Counted from the first letter of the stretch, positions 50,821 through 61,889 are shown. The stretch: 64,000 nt of DNA from Phormidium ambiguum IAM M-71 (GCF_001904725.1 NZ_MRCE01000005.1:66269-130268), one strand, 5' to 3'. Made by a program: numbers and translations. Notes: generated from the letters alone by a model not told the origin.

Positions 50821-50990
50821 AAGGCAGAAGGAAGGAAAGGCAGAAGGCAGAAGGCAGAAGGCAGAAGGCAGAAGGCAGAAGTGAAGAAAGGCAGAAAGCA
50901 GAAGGCAAAAGTAAAAGATCTCCCTGCGCCCCTGCGCCCCTGCGCCCCTGCCCCCCTGCGCCCCTGCCCCCCTGCCCCTTAGACTTGTAG
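50821..50990. repeat. GCAGAAG heptamer and CCCCTGCG tandem repeats
   Basis: 50822-50905 has GCAGAAG/GCAGAAA units repeated about nine times, and 50925-50978 has about nine CCCCTGCG/CCCCTGCC units. The first is the reverse complement of the array at 48439-48474. These are short tandemly repeated sequences; there are no spacers, so it is not CRISPR. Confidence 0.85.
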
Positions 50991-51024
50991 CATAGGAAGT
51001 AGGAATGCGAAGGGAGCAGCGGTG

Positions 51025-51738
51025 ATGGGATTGATCGATCGCATGATGCGCGTAATTAAGGCAAATGTAAATGATTTAATTAGTAAGAACGAAGATCCGG
51101 AAAAGATTCTCGAACAAACTGTTCTGGAAATGCAGGAAGATTTGATTCAGCTAAGGCAAGCAGTGGCAGCGGCGATTGCGACGAAAAAACGCACGGAACG
51201 AGATGTGAAAAATGCGGAAGCTCATGCTGATACTTGGTATAGTCGGGCGCAGTTGGCGTTAGAAAAGGACAATGAGCAATTAGCTAGAGAAGCTTTAGTT
51301 CGACGTAAATCTTACTGGGAAACTGTTCAAGCATTGCAAGGGCAACTGACTTCGCAAGATACTATTATTACTAAGCTGAAGCAAGACTTGAGAATTTTGG
51401 AGGGCAAGATTGCTGAGGCAAGAATGAAAAAAGATATGTATATTGCGCGGGTGCGATCGGCCCAAGCAGCGGCAAAAATGAATGAGTTAATGGATAGATA
51501 TAATCCTAGTGGGACGTTAAAAGCTTTTGAGCGGATGGAAGAGAAAATTCTCCAATTGGAAGCCCGCTCAGAGGTAATTGAAAATATGGGAAGTCGAGAA
51601 TTAGAAAATAAGTTTGCGGCTTTGGAAAGGGGAAATGATGTTGATGCTGAGTTAGCCCAAATGAAGCAAAGAATTACTGGTGTCAGCGATCCCGATCGAT
51701 CTTTGCCTGCCAAAAAGTTAGGTTTTGATGCAGAATAA
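51025..51738 (+). CDS. pspA: PspA/IM30 family membrane-stress protein (paralogue 1)
   Basis: About 237 aa from the ATG at 51025; an adjacent GTG is also possible. It is an almost wholly helical ESCRT-III-like protein: amphipathic helix MGLIDRMMRVIKANVNDLIS, then coiled-coil hairpin and ALERG..DAELAQMKQRI at the end. It lacks the extra C-terminal Vc helix of Vipp1, so it is more like PspA. It would bind and protect the cytoplasmic membrane under stress. It lies directly upstream of a second paralogue in the same direction. Confidence 0.9.
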   Translation: MGLIDRMMRVIKANVNDLISKNEDPEKILEQTVLEMQEDLIQLRQAVAAAIATKKRTERDVKNAEAHADTWYSRAQLALEKDNEQLAREALVRRKSYWETVQALQGQLTSQDTIITKLKQDLRILEGKIAEARMKKDMYIARVRSAQAAAKMNELMDRYNPSGTLKAFERMEEKILQLEARSEVIENMGSRELENKFAALERGNDVDAELAQMKQRITGVSDPDRSLPAKKLGFDAE

Positions 51739-52017
51739 GAAAAACTGCGATCGCGGCTGAATAATTCCTAAATTAGACAGACTAGCTTGTTGTCTAGAGT
51801 AGTTACACTGGAATTAAGGCAGCCTATTTTCAGTCGCAACGTTTAGTCTGATGTGTAATTCCCTGGAAGAAGCGGCTTACACTTGTAAATTATATAGATG
51901 TTTTTTTGTGGCTGAATTAATTGGCAGATAGCCAACTGAAAAAAGCACTCAAGTTAGGATCTTGCCAACAGTCTGTTTTAATCGCCCCTTGTACACCCCG
52001 AAAGGAAAAGTAAAGTT

Positions 52018-52800
52018 ATGGGATTGTTTGATCGCATTAGCCGAGTAGTTCGAGCCAATCTGAACGATGTAGTCAGTAAGGCGGAAGACCCAGAAAAAAT
52101 TCTAGAACAGTCAATTATTGATATGCAGGAAGACCTGGTGCAGTTGCGTCAAGCAGTTGCTCAGGCGATCGCCACGCAAAAACGCACCCAACAACAGTAT
52201 AATCAAGCTCAAAGCGAAGCGAATAACTGGCAACAACGGGCACAGCTGGCTTTAAGTAAGGGTGATGAAAATCTGGCTAGGGAAGCTTTAGTACGGAAAA
52301 AGTCTCAGACTGAAACTGCTACCGCTCTAAAAGCTACTTTAGATCAGCAAACAGGTCAAGTAGATACCCTGAAGCGGAATTTGATTGCTTTGGAAAGTAA
52401 GATTTCTGAAGCTAAAACTAAAAAGGATATGCTCAAATCCCGGATTGCTGCGGCTAAGGCGCAAGAGCAATTACAAAATGCCGTTGGTAAGCTGGGTACA
52501 AGCACAGCAATGGGTGCTTTTGAGCGGATGGAAGAGAAAGTGCTGATGATGGAAGCGCGTGCTCAGTCGGCGCAAGAATTAACTGGTACTAATTTAGAAC
52601 AGCAATTTGCCGCTTTGGAAGCTGGTAGCGATGTGGATGATGAGTTAATGGCAATGAAAGCTCAGTTGGCTGGCTCTGCGCCAAATCAAGCAGCGTTACC
52701 TGGTACTACTCAATCTACCACTACTCCTACTAGCACTCCATCAAATTCGGCTGTTGATAAGGATTTGGAAGAACTCAAAAGACAAATGGATCAACTATAA
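52018..52800 (+). CDS. vipp1: Vipp1 (IM30), thylakoid membrane maintenance protein
   Basis: 260 aa. It is homologous to the preceding gene (MGLFDRISRVVRANLNDVVS, EDPEKILEQS, FERMEEKVLMMEARAQ) but has the additional Vipp1-type tail: a Thr/Ser/Pro linker and a final helix DKDLEELKRQMDQL. It forms rings and rods that remodel membranes and is required for thylakoid integrity. The 279-base gap to the pspA-like gene contains a probable own promoter and GAAAGGAAAAG before the ATG. The pair arose by tandem duplication. Confidence 0.93.
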   Translation: MGLFDRISRVVRANLNDVVSKAEDPEKILEQSIIDMQEDLVQLRQAVAQAIATQKRTQQQYNQAQSEANNWQQRAQLALSKGDENLAREALVRKKSQTETATALKATLDQQTGQVDTLKRNLIALESKISEAKTKKDMLKSRIAAAKAQEQLQNAVGKLGTSTAMGAFERMEEKVLMMEARAQSAQELTGTNLEQQFAALEAGSDVDDELMAMKAQLAGSAPNQAALPGTTQSTTTPTSTPSNSAVDKDLEELKRQMDQL

Positions 52801-52973
52801 GTTAATAAGTTGTCTAACAAATAAAAGTTGAGCCTGGGTAGATTGCAAGTTCTATACCAGGCTTAATTTTAGAAAAGTTCCGTTACAATTTTGATATTCT
52901 TAAAATTTAGTGTTTAAGTTTTGTCTCATTGTCAAATCCCAAATCTAAAATATAGAATCGAGTCACTTGCCTT

Positions 52974-53354
52974 ATGCTCAATGATCTTTTTCCGTTTAGC
53001 TTTTCTATAAATACTACTGCGATCGCAGGCGCAGGTTTATGGTCACTAGCCTTATATTTAGGTTTTTGGCAGTTCAGCGAATGGATAATGGAGCAATTGA
53101 AACGCTGGTTTAATTTTGCCGAACGTAGCCTCTATACTTCCGAAGCTGAATTTGAAAAAACTCGTCGGGCTAGGGAATCGCAAAATGCTTTCTACGCATC
53201 TATTTTCAGTATTTTTCCCTTCTTAGTAGCAGGTGGAATTTGTAATTATGGAGTAGAGCTTACTTTAGGTGGTAGTTGGGCGATTAGTGTCGGAATGTTA
53301 GCTTGTGTTGGCTGCGGAATTTATGAATTAGGTCGTCGAGATGGGATGAAGTAA
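52974..53354 (+). CDS. Small membrane protein of unknown function
   Basis: 126 aa with three predicted membrane segments (about 15-33, 70-88 and 96-114). Between the first two is a cytoplasmic-looking charged stretch (LKRWFNFAERSLYTSEAEFEK and the following residues KTRRARESQ). No family recognised. Same direction as Vipp1, 173 bases downstream, so joint transcription is possible. Confidence 0.72.
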   Translation: MLNDLFPFSFSINTTAIAGAGLWSLALYLGFWQFSEWIMEQLKRWFNFAERSLYTSEAEFEKTRRARESQNAFYASIFSIFPFLVAGGICNYGVELTLGGSWAISVGMLACVGCGIYELGRRDGMK

Positions 53355-53504
53355 GGGAAAATTCAAAATTTAAACCTGAAAAATTCCCTTACTTAAGATG
53401 CTAGATATTTAATGCAGACTGGGGGTAATTTTTATTAAAACTTTCAATTTGTTTCCCCTAATACCCTGATAGTTAAACTAGCAATTTTAATCAATAACAG
53501 CTTA

Positions 53505-54431
53505 CTAACCTAATCGAGTATATCCACTCTTAAGCGCATCAACTGGATTAAGAATTGCCAGGTCTGGATTTCCATCTATGACAGCTACTAAATCACTTTG
53601 TTTACCTAAATTACTGTTAGAAGTTGTGTAAATTAAGTATCTTCCTGTAGAACCTTGAGGAACTAAGATGTATTGAGATGGTGGTCCACTCAAAACAATG
53701 GTATCTTTTCCGTCTTCAAAATTCAGAATAAAGGCATAATCATCACTACCACTATCCTTGGAATTAAGATAGAACGCTTGAGTACCTGCAAAAGCTGTAG
53801 TTGTGGGAAGACGACCATAACCCAGTACAAATTCGTCTTGTCCTGCTCCACCAATTAGAGTATCAATTTCATTATTACCAACACTAGTAGTTCTGATGTC
53901 ATAAGTTTCACCTGCATTGTCTACAACTACGCTGGTAACATCAACTCCATATATCTGGGTTCTAGCGCCAAATGCAGTGATAACATCACTAGCAGCAGAA
54001 CCATCAAAAAAGCCAATTCTTCCTTCAGCGTATCCAACTTTCTGGTAATGTTCTAAACCTGATTTAAATGTACCTAATCTTACCTGAGTAGCGACATCTA
54101 TATTGCTGAGAAGATAGGCTTTTTCGTTAAAAAATGTGGTGGGATTTGGGCCTTCTGTGGGTATTCCAGAACGTCCTTCTGCTTCGCCTGATATAATAAA
54201 ATGTTGTAAGCCAGATTTAAAAATTCCATTTCTGACTGCTTCTGCTACATCCGGGTTTCTTGCTAGATATGTTTGTTCATCAAAAGCCGGAGATACTAGG
54301 GTACGTCCTTCGGTGATTCCTATATTGCGAAAATGATCTAAACCTGAGCTAACTATTCTCGCATTAACGGCTGCTTGTACGTCAGGATAATTACTTAAGT
54401 AATAAGTTTCGTTAAAAATTGCAAAACTCAT
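53505..54431 (-). CDS. NPDV-repeat protein with RTX-like C-terminus (paralogue 1)
   Basis: 308 aa. Three repeats of about 50 residues have the form YL..NPDV..AV..G.F.SG..HF...G..EGR (about 5-45, 55-95, 103-143). A beta-rich C-terminal domain contains DTLIGGAGQDEFVLG, resembling a single calcium-binding GGxGxD turn, and DSGSDDYAFILNFEDGKDTI. There is no signal peptide, as in type I secreted proteins. A paralogue with four repeats lies at 55950-56951. These proteins are presumably exported and surface-associated; function unknown. Confidence 0.8.
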   Translation of the reverse strand: MSFAIFNETYYLSNYPDVQAAVNARIVSSGLDHFRNIGITEGRTLVSPAFDEQTYLARNPDVAEAVRNGIFKSGLQHFIISGEAEGRSGIPTEGPNPTTFFNEKAYLLSNIDVATQVRLGTFKSGLEHYQKVGYAEGRIGFFDGSAASDVITAFGARTQIYGVDVTSVVVDNAGETYDIRTTSVGNNEIDTLIGGAGQDEFVLGYGRLPTTTAFAGTQAFYLNSKDSGSDDYAFILNFEDGKDTIVLSGPPSQYILVPQGSTGRYLIYTTSNSNLGKQSDLVAVIDGNPDLAILNPVDALKSGYTRLG

Positions 54432-54568
54432 TTATTTTTTCCTCAAGAACTGTGTCTTTGATAACCTTTTTTGGTTACTTTAAACTAATATATTATTTAT
54501 TTTAAATAGATGTGCTAAATTACCGAAAACAGTAAATAAAGTTAGCATAATTAAATTTAATTTTATAA

Positions 54569-55849
54569 TTAGTAAAGTTCTTTTACTACTATTTGGGCGA
54601 TTTTGTCGGCTGCGCCTGACTGACCTCGGACAGAACGGAGACGATCGCTCATTTCTTGCAATTTTTCTGGATGTTCCAAATAGTCTAAAATCATTTCAGC
54701 AACTTTTTCAGGTTGCAATTTCCCTACTAATTCTGGGACAATTTCGGCTTTTGCCCAAATATTCGGCCAAGCAAACAATTTTTTATTTTGCAAGACTAAC
54801 CAGTTAATTAATTTAGCAAAAATTGAACCTAAAACCGGGGCATTTGCTAATAAACCTGGTAAACCATCCCAACTTCGCATCGCGTCTAATTGTTGGGTGG
54901 GAATTAAGACAAACATTGGTACTGCTAAAGCACCTAATTCTGCTGTATTTGCTCCTACGGTTGTGAGACAAAGACGGCATTGTGATAATAATTGGTAAGC
55001 GGGATATTGAGTAGATAATTCTATTGTTAAACCGCTTTTTGTTTTGAGCGAATATTGATTTAATTCTGGAGAAAATACTAAATCGGCACTTGCCCAATCC
55101 AGCTTTTCAATGAGTGGATTTTGTTTGGGATCGGCAAATTTTGCTAAGGTTTGAATGTCTAAAGTTTGGGCAACAAAAATGATAAACTTAGTTGTAGGTC
55201 TTAAATTGTGGATATGTTGGGCGATCGCCAACCCCAAAGGCACACCTTGAGCCAATTTAGCAGGTTTCGATCCCGGCAACAACCCAATCAATTCTACTTT
55301 TCCCCCCATCGCCCCATCGCCCCATCGCCCCATCGCCCCATCTTCCTGAGCTTCTGCCATTAAATCACCGACAACGGTAATTTTATCAACATATTTTTGG
55401 GGAGATTTAGCAATAATTTTGGGTGACATGGCAGCAAATTTGTCGATCCATTGATGCCAACGAGCGTCCCATTCGGCATAAATAACCGTTCGATAATTTA
55501 AACGTTTGCCAATAATTACAGTGTAGAATTGGTCGCCACCTAAAAAGAGAACTACGCCATTTTTTCGCCAATCCCAATTTTCAACGGTTTTACCTGTTAA
55601 GAGAAAGGAGAAAAAATGTTTTGGGGCTTGAATGCGATCGATCTCTGGGTAAGATTGGGCAATTTCCACTTCTTTGCCACTAGCATTAGGGCAGGGAGAT
55701 AAAATTAGGGAGATGCGGATTTTTGTGCGATCGTTTCCCAAGATTTGCCGCAAAGCTTTAACCACTGGACGCACCCAAGTCGCTAATTCTCCGGGGCCAT
55801 TAGAAAGAATTAAAATATCAGAAGGCTGCATAAACATTATGTTAATCAT
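54569..55849 (-). CDS. LpxB-related glycosyltransferase with an in-frame tandem repeat insert
   Basis: 426 aa, of the lipid-A-disaccharide-synthase-related family found in cyanobacteria. Start ILILSNGPGELATWVRPVVK, FLGGDQFYTVIIGKRLNYRT and the C-terminal LTTVGANTAELGALAVPMFV are typical. Residues about 172-186 (EDGAMGRWGDGAMGG) are encoded by tandem GGGGCGAT-type octamers at about 55304-55345, inserted in a loop without breaking the frame. The protein acts at the cytoplasmic membrane if it is like LpxB. The family's true substrate is not established, since LpxB proper is a separate gene. It lies between two NPDV-repeat paralogues. Confidence 0.85.
   Translation of the reverse strand: MINIMFMQPSDILILSNGPGELATWVRPVVKALRQILGNDRTKIRISLILSPCPNASGKEVEIAQSYPEIDRIQAPKHFFSFLLTGKTVENWDWRKNGVVLFLGGDQFYTVIIGKRLNYRTVIYAEWDARWHQWIDKFAAMSPKIIAKSPQKYVDKITVVGDLMAEAQEDGAMGRWGDGAMGGKVELIGLLPGSKPAKLAQGVPLGLAIAQHIHNLRPTTKFIIFVAQTLDIQTLAKFADPKQNPLIEKLDWASADLVFSPELNQYSLKTKSGLTIELSTQYPAYQLLSQCRLCLTTVGANTAELGALAVPMFVLIPTQQLDAMRSWDGLPGLLANAPVLGSIFAKLINWLVLQNKKLFAWPNIWAKAEIVPELVGKLQPEKVAEMILDYLEHPEKLQEMSDRLRSVRGQSGAADKIAQIVVKELY
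55304..55345. repeat. Tandem GGGGCGAT octamer repeat inside the LpxB-related gene
   Basis: Five tandem CATCGCCC-type units (plus-strand reading CCCCATCGCC...) within the coding sequence. They encode the Gly/Asp/Met/Trp-rich insert and keep the frame. Confidence 0.8.
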
Positions 55850-55949
55850 TTATAAATAAGTAGGCGGTGAGTTCTTCAGAACTACCGCCTAACTAACTCG
55901 ATTTGAAATTTTCTTAAGTTAGAAAATTTCTGTTCCCAACTTAACGTTA

Positions 55950-56951
55950 CTAAAACAGTTGGAAACTTCCACCTGGAGAAGTAGAAGTTGCATTTAAAGT
56001 AGAACCCACACCTTCTACAACAGCAACAATATCTCCAGCAGTGGTGTAAATACCAAGATTTACACCATCTGTTCGTTGAGTGTAATTGTTAATTGAACCT
56101 ACCAACTGGACAGTATCAACACCTCTGACAAAGTTCTTGATTAGTGCATAGTCAGCATTGCCACCACCAACATACAATGGAATCGGATTTGGGTTGGATG
56201 GGCTACGAGAAGTACCTAACAGGAAGTTATCGCTGGCTGAACCACCTACTAAAGTATCGATTTCACCAAGTCCAGTGCTTCTGAGAGTGTACTCAAATGG
56301 GCTTCTAGCCAAAGTTACATAGTCAACCCCTGTAATTTCAGTTGGGCTAGCACCAAAACTAGTAACAACGTCGCTGCCAGCACTGCCACTGAAGAAAGCA
56401 AGTCGATTTTCAAACTGGCCAAAGGTGAGATAGTGTTCAAAACCAGAATTAAAATTCACCACACCAGTTACAGGATCGGGAACACCGACTGCTGCTGCCA
56501 CATCTGGATTCAAAATGAGATAATCTTGCTCGTTGAAATAGCTGGGAGAACGTCCTTCATATTGACCATATTGTAAGAAGTGGTCGTAGCCGGAACGGAA
56601 AATTCCTTGAAAAACTGCCTGAGCTACATCTGGGTATTTCGTTAAATAAATTGTTTCCGAGTCGTTACTACCAATGGGGGAGTAACGTCCCTCGTCAGCA
56701 CCAACTAAAGCAAAGTGTTCTACACCAGAACGAACAATCCCTGCTGCTACTGCATTGGCTACATCTGGATTGATAGATAAGTAGGCTGCTTCATTAAAGA
56801 ACGGCGATACTGAGGTACGACGTTCAGCTATACCGTAAAGCGAAAAGTGTTCAAAACCAGAAAAGAAACCTCTGGGGGTATTTACAGAGGCGTTAACGTC
56901 TGGATTCAAAGCCAGATAATATGGTTCCGAAAAATGAAAGAAATAAGCCAT
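55950..56951 (-). CDS. NPDV-repeat protein with RTX-like C-terminus (paralogue 2)
   Basis: 333 aa. It has four repeats (LALNPDV, LSINPDV, LTKYPDV, LILNPDV at about residues 13, 53, 105 and 145), each followed by FxSGxxHF...G..E.R, and a C-terminal domain like that of the paralogue (VGGSASDNFLLG and SDVVTSFGA). One repeat more than the protein at 53505-54431. No signal peptide, compatible with type I secretion. The 867-base region before chlH lies upstream; a short hairpin-free spacer follows. Confidence 0.8.
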   Translation of the reverse strand: MAYFFHFSEPYYLALNPDVNASVNTPRGFFSGFEHFSLYGIAERRTSVSPFFNEAAYLSINPDVANAVAAGIVRSGVEHFALVGADEGRYSPIGSNDSETIYLTKYPDVAQAVFQGIFRSGYDHFLQYGQYEGRSPSYFNEQDYLILNPDVAAAVGVPDPVTGVVNFNSGFEHYLTFGQFENRLAFFSGSAGSDVVTSFGASPTEITGVDYVTLARSPFEYTLRSTGLGEIDTLVGGSASDNFLLGTSRSPSNPNPIPLYVGGGNADYALIKNFVRGVDTVQLVGSINNYTQRTDGVNLGIYTTAGDIVAVVEGVGSTLNATSTSPGGSFQLF

Positions 56952-57818
56952 GCTTCCTCACACTCAAATTAACTAAGTATTGCTTGGGAAAACTGAATCC
57001 CCGGACTCTTTGGCTTTTGAAACCTCTTTGAGTTTAAAGTCTGGGTAAATTTGTGTCTAAATACACCAGAGCGTCTCGCTTATTGAGGTTTAATCAGTAA
57101 AATAGCATTTCCAGTTACTAAGTGGTAAACTCAAAACCAAAATAAATTTGCTTTTGAGACTTTAACTAGATTATCATAAACCAAAAAAATCTTTGCTTAA
57201 AAAAATTTTAAAACTTTTATCATACAAAGAGTAGCAGATAATATCGCTAATTTGTCATTGGTAGATAAAAATCATCATATTTTCTGAATATTTGTGTCTA
57301 TATTTATTAACAAAACATTGGTCTGATTGAAAAAAAAAGTGCAATTAAATTACTATTTTTTCTCTTCTTCGGGATATTTCTCTTATATTAATAAAATTTA
57401 TTTATAGCTCTAATTATTAAATTTTATGGGGTAATTGGTGAGAATTGCTTTTAAATTAATCAATAGTTACAGAAAAATTTTGTTATTGAGATATTTTAGC
57501 AAGTTTTTATATGGAAAAAATATGATGAACGCTAAAAAAATAAGTACATACTTCCGATATTGTCAAGATTCGTAACAAAAAATTACAAAATTTTTATCAA
57601 TTTGTGTCAGATAGGGGCCAAAAGCCGCATTTCTTCAGCATTTTTTGGTAAAACCAACTAATGTGCCCGTTTTCACGATCGGCACTAAGACTTAGATTTC
57701 AGCGAGTCTGGGGTCTTGAGGTTGGGTGAGATGCCATTGATGCCCGCTGCCCACCAGCCAAGGATTAGCTGATTTATTGATTGATGACTAGCTAGCCCAC
57801 AATAAGGAGCCTAACTGA
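56952..57818. other. 867-bp noncoding region upstream of chlH
   Basis: Very AT-rich divergent promoter region between the NPDV-repeat gene (minus) and chlH (plus). No ORF of note. AAGGAG at 57804-57809 precedes the chlH ATG. The long leader could harbour light or redox control of chlH, but no named element is visible. Confidence 0.5.
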
Positions 57819-60800
57819 ATGTTTACCCACGTCAAGTCCACCATTCGACGCATTACACCAGACAACCTGAAGGGGCGGTCTTTACTCAAGGTGGTCTATG
57901 TCGTGCTTGAGCCGCAGTATCAGAGTACATTATCAGCGGCAGTGAATTCGATTAACAAAAATAACCCTGATTTGGCGATTGAAATTAGCGGTTATTTAAT
58001 CGAAGAGTTGCGCGATCGAGAAAACTATGAGGATTTTCAACGCGATATTGCCGATGCTAATGTCTTTATCGCTTCGTTGATTTTTATTGAAGATTTGGCA
58101 GAAAAAGTTGTTGCTGCTGTGGAACCACACCGCGATAATTTAGATGTCGCTGTGGTCTTTCCTTCGATGCCACAAGTGATGCGCCTAAATAAAATGGGCA
58201 GCTTTTCAATGGCACAGTTGGGACAGTCAAAAAGTGCGATCGCTCAATTCATGCGGAAGCGCAAAGAAAAATCAGGTTCCGGTTTCCAAGAAGGAATGCT
58301 GAAATTGTTGCAAACTCTGCCCAAAGTCCTGAAATATTTACCAATGGACAAAGCGCAGGATGCGAGAAACTTCATGCTTAGTTTCCAATATTGGCTAGGC
58401 GGTTCTTCAGAAAACCTAGAAAACTTTCTGCTGATGTTAGCAGATAAATATGTTTTCAAAGGCGAGCAAAAACTGAAATTTCAAGACCCCGTTACTTATC
58501 CCGATATGGGAATTTGGCATCCAATGGCACCGACAATGTTTGAGGATGTCAAAGAATATTTCAACTGGTATAACAGTCGGAAAGATATTTCTGCGGACTT
58601 AAAAGATCCCTTAGCTCCTTGCGTGGGTTTAGTGCTACAAAGAACTCACTTAGTAACTCGTGATGATGCCCATTATGTAGCAATAGTCCAAGAATTGGAA
58701 GCGATGGGCGCAAGAGTTATTCCTATCTTTGCGGGTGGTTTAGATTTCTCCAAACCAGTTGATGCTTATTTTGGCGGAACGGTGAATGGAAATGCTGCTT
58801 CGGCAATAGTAGATGTGGTGATTTCCTTAACAGGTTTTGCTTTAGTTGGCGGCCCTGCCAGACAAGATCATCCGAAAGCGATCGAATCACTAAAACGGTT
58901 AAATCGCCCTTATATGGTGGCGTTACCTTTGGTGTTCCAAACTACCGAAGAATGGCAAGATAGCGATTTAGGTTTGCACCCAATTCAGGTGGCGTTGCAG
59001 ATAGCAATTCCTGAGTTAGATGGTGCGATCGAACCGATTATTTTGTCGGGAAGAGATGGGGCGACTGGAAAGGCGATCGCACTACAAGACCGCATCGAAG
59101 CAATTTCCCAACGCGCATTAAAATGGGCAAAATTACGCCGCAAACCCAAATTAGATAAAAAAATTGCCATCACGGTTTTCAGCTTTCCACCTGATAAAGG
59201 CAACGTGGGAACCGCAGCATATTTAGATGTTTTCGGTTCAATTTATGAGGTAATGAAAGCCCTCAAACAAAACGGTTACGACTTGCCAGAATTACCCGAA
59301 TCAGCGGAAAAACTGATGCAAGAAGTAATCCACGATGCCCAAGCACAATACAGCACTCCCGAACTAAATATTGCCTATCGGATGTCGGTGCCAGAATATG
59401 AAGAATTGACACCTTATTCCGAAAGATTGCATGAAAATTGGGGACCCCCACCAGGACATTTAAATAGTGACGGACAAAACCTATTAATTTACGGCAAAGA
59501 GTTCGGAAATGTCTTCATTGGCGTGCAACCAACTTTCGGTTATGAAGGCGATCCAATGCGTTTGCTGTTCTCTCGTTCCGCCAGTCCCCATCACGGTTTT
59601 GCCGCTTATTACACCTATTTAGAAAGGTTGTGGAAAGCTGATGCGGTGTTGCATTTTGGCACTCACGGATCGTTGGAATTCATGCCAGGAAAACAAATGG
59701 GAATGTCGGGAGAATGTTATCCAGACAACCTAATTGGCACAATTCCAAATATTTACTATTACGCTGCGAATAACCCCAGCGAAGCAACAATTGCCAAACG
59801 TCGGAGTTATGCCGAAACTATCAGTTACCTAACACCACCTGCGGAAAATGCCGGACTTTATAAAGGGTTAAAAGAACTAAGCGAATTAATCGGTTCTTAC
59901 CAAACTTTAAAAGATTCCGGTCGGGGTATTCAAATTGTGAATACGATCGTCGATAAATGCCGTTTGGTGAATTTGGATAAAGACATTGAATTGCCAGAAA
60001 CAGATGCCAAGGATATGTCTGCCGAAGAACGGGATAATATCGTCGGTTTGGTGTATCGCAAACTGATGGAAATTGAATCGCGGTTGTTACCTTGTGGGTT
60101 GCACGTCATTGGAAAACCGCCTAGTGCAGAGGAAGCGATCGCAACTTTAGTAAACATCGCCTCCTTAGACAGAAACGAAGAAGAAATCCTCAGCTTACCC
60201 CGAATTATTGCTAACAGCATTGGACGCAACATTGATGAGATTTATGTTAATAGCGACAAAGGCGTTTTAGAAGACGTTCAGCTATTACAAGAAATCACCC
60301 TCGCTACTCGCGCCGCTGTTGCTGCTTTAGTCAAAGAACAAACCGATGCTGATGGCAGAGTTTCCCTAGTTTCTAAGTTGAATTTCTTCAACATGGGTAA
60401 GAAAGAACCTTGGATCGAAGCATTACAACAAGCAGGTTATCCCAAGGTAGATTCCGATGCAATTAAACCCTTGTTTGAATACTTGGAATTCTGCTTAAAA
60501 CAAGTTTGCGCTGATAACGAATTAGGCGCATTGTTAAAAGCATTAGAAGGCGAATATGTATTACCGGGACCCGGTGGAGATCCAATTCGTAACCCCGATG
60601 TTTTGCCAACAGGTAAAAACATTCACGCCTTAGATCCCCAATCAATTCCTACAGCAGCAGCAGTGAAAGCAGCCAAAATTGTTGTTGACAGATTGTTGGC
60701 AAGACAAAGAGAAGAACTTGGCAGTTGGCCCGAAACAATTGCTTGCGTACTTTGGGGAACTGACAACATCAAAACTTATGGCGAATCTCTCGCCCAAATT

Positions 60801-61796
60801 ATGTGGATGGTGGGTGTAACACCCATTCCTGATTCATTAGGAAGAGTGAATAAATTACAACTAATTCCTTTAGAAGAATTAGGTCGTCCCAGAATTGATG
60901 TTGTAGTGAATTGTTCCGGTGTATTCCGCGATTTGTTCATCAACCAAATGAATCTGCTAGACCAAGCAATTAAGATGGCAGCAGAAGCAGAAGAACCATT
61001 AGAAATGAACTTTGTTCGCAAACACGCATTGCAGCAAGCAGAAGAAATGGGAATCAACTTGCGTCAAGCTGCAACTCGCGTATTTTCTAACGCTTCCGGT
61101 TCCTATTCTTCTAACATCAACCTAGCAGTAGAAAACAGCACTTGGGAAAACGAAGCAGAGTTACAGGAAATGTACCTCAACCGCAAATCTTTCGCCTTCA
61201 GTGCAGATAATCCTGGGATGATGGAAGAGTCAAGAAAGATTTTTGAATCTTCCTTAAAAACTGCGGAAGTAACTTTCCAAAACCTCGATTCTTCCGAGAT
61301 TAGCTTAACAGACGTTTCCCATTATTACGATTCCGACCCGACCAAAGTTGTCGCTAAGTTGCGCGGTGATGGTAAGACACCAGTATCCTACATTGCTGAT
61401 ACCACAACCGCCAATGCACAGGTGCGGACACTATCAGAAACCGTGCGTTTAGATGCGCGTACCAAACTGTTAAATCCCAAGTGGTACGAAGGTATGCTTT
61501 CTCACGGTTATGAAGGTGTGCGGGAACTCTCCAAACGTTTAGTAAATACGATGGGTTGGAGTGCAACTGCTGGCGCTGTGGATAACTGGATTTATGAGGA
61601 TGCTAACAGCACTTTCATCAAAGATGAAGAAATGCGTCAGCGTTTAATGAATTTAAATCCCCATTCTTTCCGCAAAGTTGTAACTACTTTGTTAGAAGCG
61701 AATGGTCGTGGTTATTGGGAAACAAATGATAGCAATTTGGATTTGTTGCGCCAGTTGTACCAGGAGGTTGAAGATCGAATTGAAGGCGTAGAATAG
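57819..61796 (+). CDS. chlH: Magnesium chelatase subunit H
   Basis: 1325 aa, full length for ChlH. The porphyrin-binding subunit inserts Mg2+ into protoporphyrin IX together with ChlI and ChlD, the first committed step to chlorophyll. Family hallmarks are [20 protein letters not shown] at the start, [20 protein letters not shown], with the conserved His-Gly stretch of the CobN/BchH fold, and the C-terminal [21 protein letters not shown] good AAGGAG lies before the ATG. It is probably monocistronic: a strong hairpin follows at 61803-61827. Confidence 0.98.
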   Translation: MFTHVKSTIRRITPDNLKGRSLLKVVYVVLEPQYQSTLSAAVNSINKNNPDLAIEISGYLIEELRDRENYEDFQRDIADANVFIASLIFIEDLAEKVVAAVEPHRDNLDVAVVFPSMPQVMRLNKMGSFSMAQLGQSKSAIAQFMRKRKEKSGSGFQEGMLKLLQTLPKVLKYLPMDKAQDARNFMLSFQYWLGGSSENLENFLLMLADKYVFKGEQKLKFQDPVTYPDMGIWHPMAPTMFEDVKEYFNWYNSRKDISADLKDPLAPCVGLVLQRTHLVTRDDAHYVAIVQELEAMGARVIPIFAGGLDFSKPVDAYFGGTVNGNAASAIVDVVISLTGFALVGGPARQDHPKAIESLKRLNRPYMVALPLVFQTTEEWQDSDLGLHPIQVALQIAIPELDGAIEPIILSGRDGATGKAIALQDRIEAISQRALKWAKLRRKPKLDKKIAITVFSFPPDKGNVGTAAYLDVFGSIYEVMKALKQNGYDLPELPESAEKLMQEVIHDAQAQYSTPELNIAYRMSVPEYEELTPYSERLHENWGPPPGHLNSDGQNLLIYGKEFGNVFIGVQPTFGYEGDPMRLLFSRSASPHHGFAAYYTYLERLWKADAVLHFGTHGSLEFMPGKQMGMSGECYPDNLIGTIPNIYYYAANNPSEATIAKRRSYAETISYLTPPAENAGLYKGLKELSELIGSYQTLKDSGRGIQIVNTIVDKCRLVNLDKDIELPETDAKDMSAEERDNIVGLVYRKLMEIESRLLPCGLHVIGKPPSAEEAIATLVNIASLDRNEEEILSLPRIIANSIGRNIDEIYVNSDKGVLEDVQLLQEITLATRAAVAALVKEQTDADGRVSLVSKLNFFNMGKKEPWIEALQQAGYPKVDSDAIKPLFEYLEFCLKQVCADNELGALLKALEGEYVLPGPGGDPIRNPDVLPTGKNIHALDPQSIPTAAAVKAAKIVVDRLLARQREELGSWPETIACVLWGTDNIKTYGESLAQIMWMVGVTPIPDSLGRVNKLQLIPLEELGRPRIDVVVNCSGVFRDLFINQMNLLDQAIKMAAEAEEPLEMNFVRKHALQQAEEMGINLRQAATRVFSNASGSYSSNINLAVENSTWENEAELQEMYLNRKSFAFSADNPGMMEESRKIFESSLKTAEVTFQNLDSSEISLTDVSHYYDSDPTKVVAKLRGDGKTPVSYIADTTTANAQVRTLSETVRLDARTKLLNPKWYEGMLSHGYEGVRELSKRLVNTMGWSATAGAVDNWIYEDANSTFIKDEEMRQRLMNLNPHSFRKVVTTLLEANGRGYWETNDSNLDLLRQLYQEVEDRIEGVE

Positions 61797-61802
61797 TAAT
61801 TG

Positions 61803-61827
61803 TAGGGCAGGCATTTTGCCTGCCCTA
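61803..61827 (+). terminator. chlH terminator hairpin TAGGGCAGGC / GCCTGCCCTA
   Basis: Ten-base perfect GC-rich arms around ATTTT, seven bases after the chlH stop. The T-run is short, but the stem is strong. Confidence 0.75.
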
Positions 61828-61889
61828 TTACCTTTATATGCAAGAAATTTACTAACTATCAAATATTGTATTTTAGAGGAATAGTGATA

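Noticed and set aside
50822-50980. Repeat array suggestive of CRISPR
   Set aside because: Units are 7-8 bases with no unique spacers and no cas genes nearby; it is a short tandem repeat.
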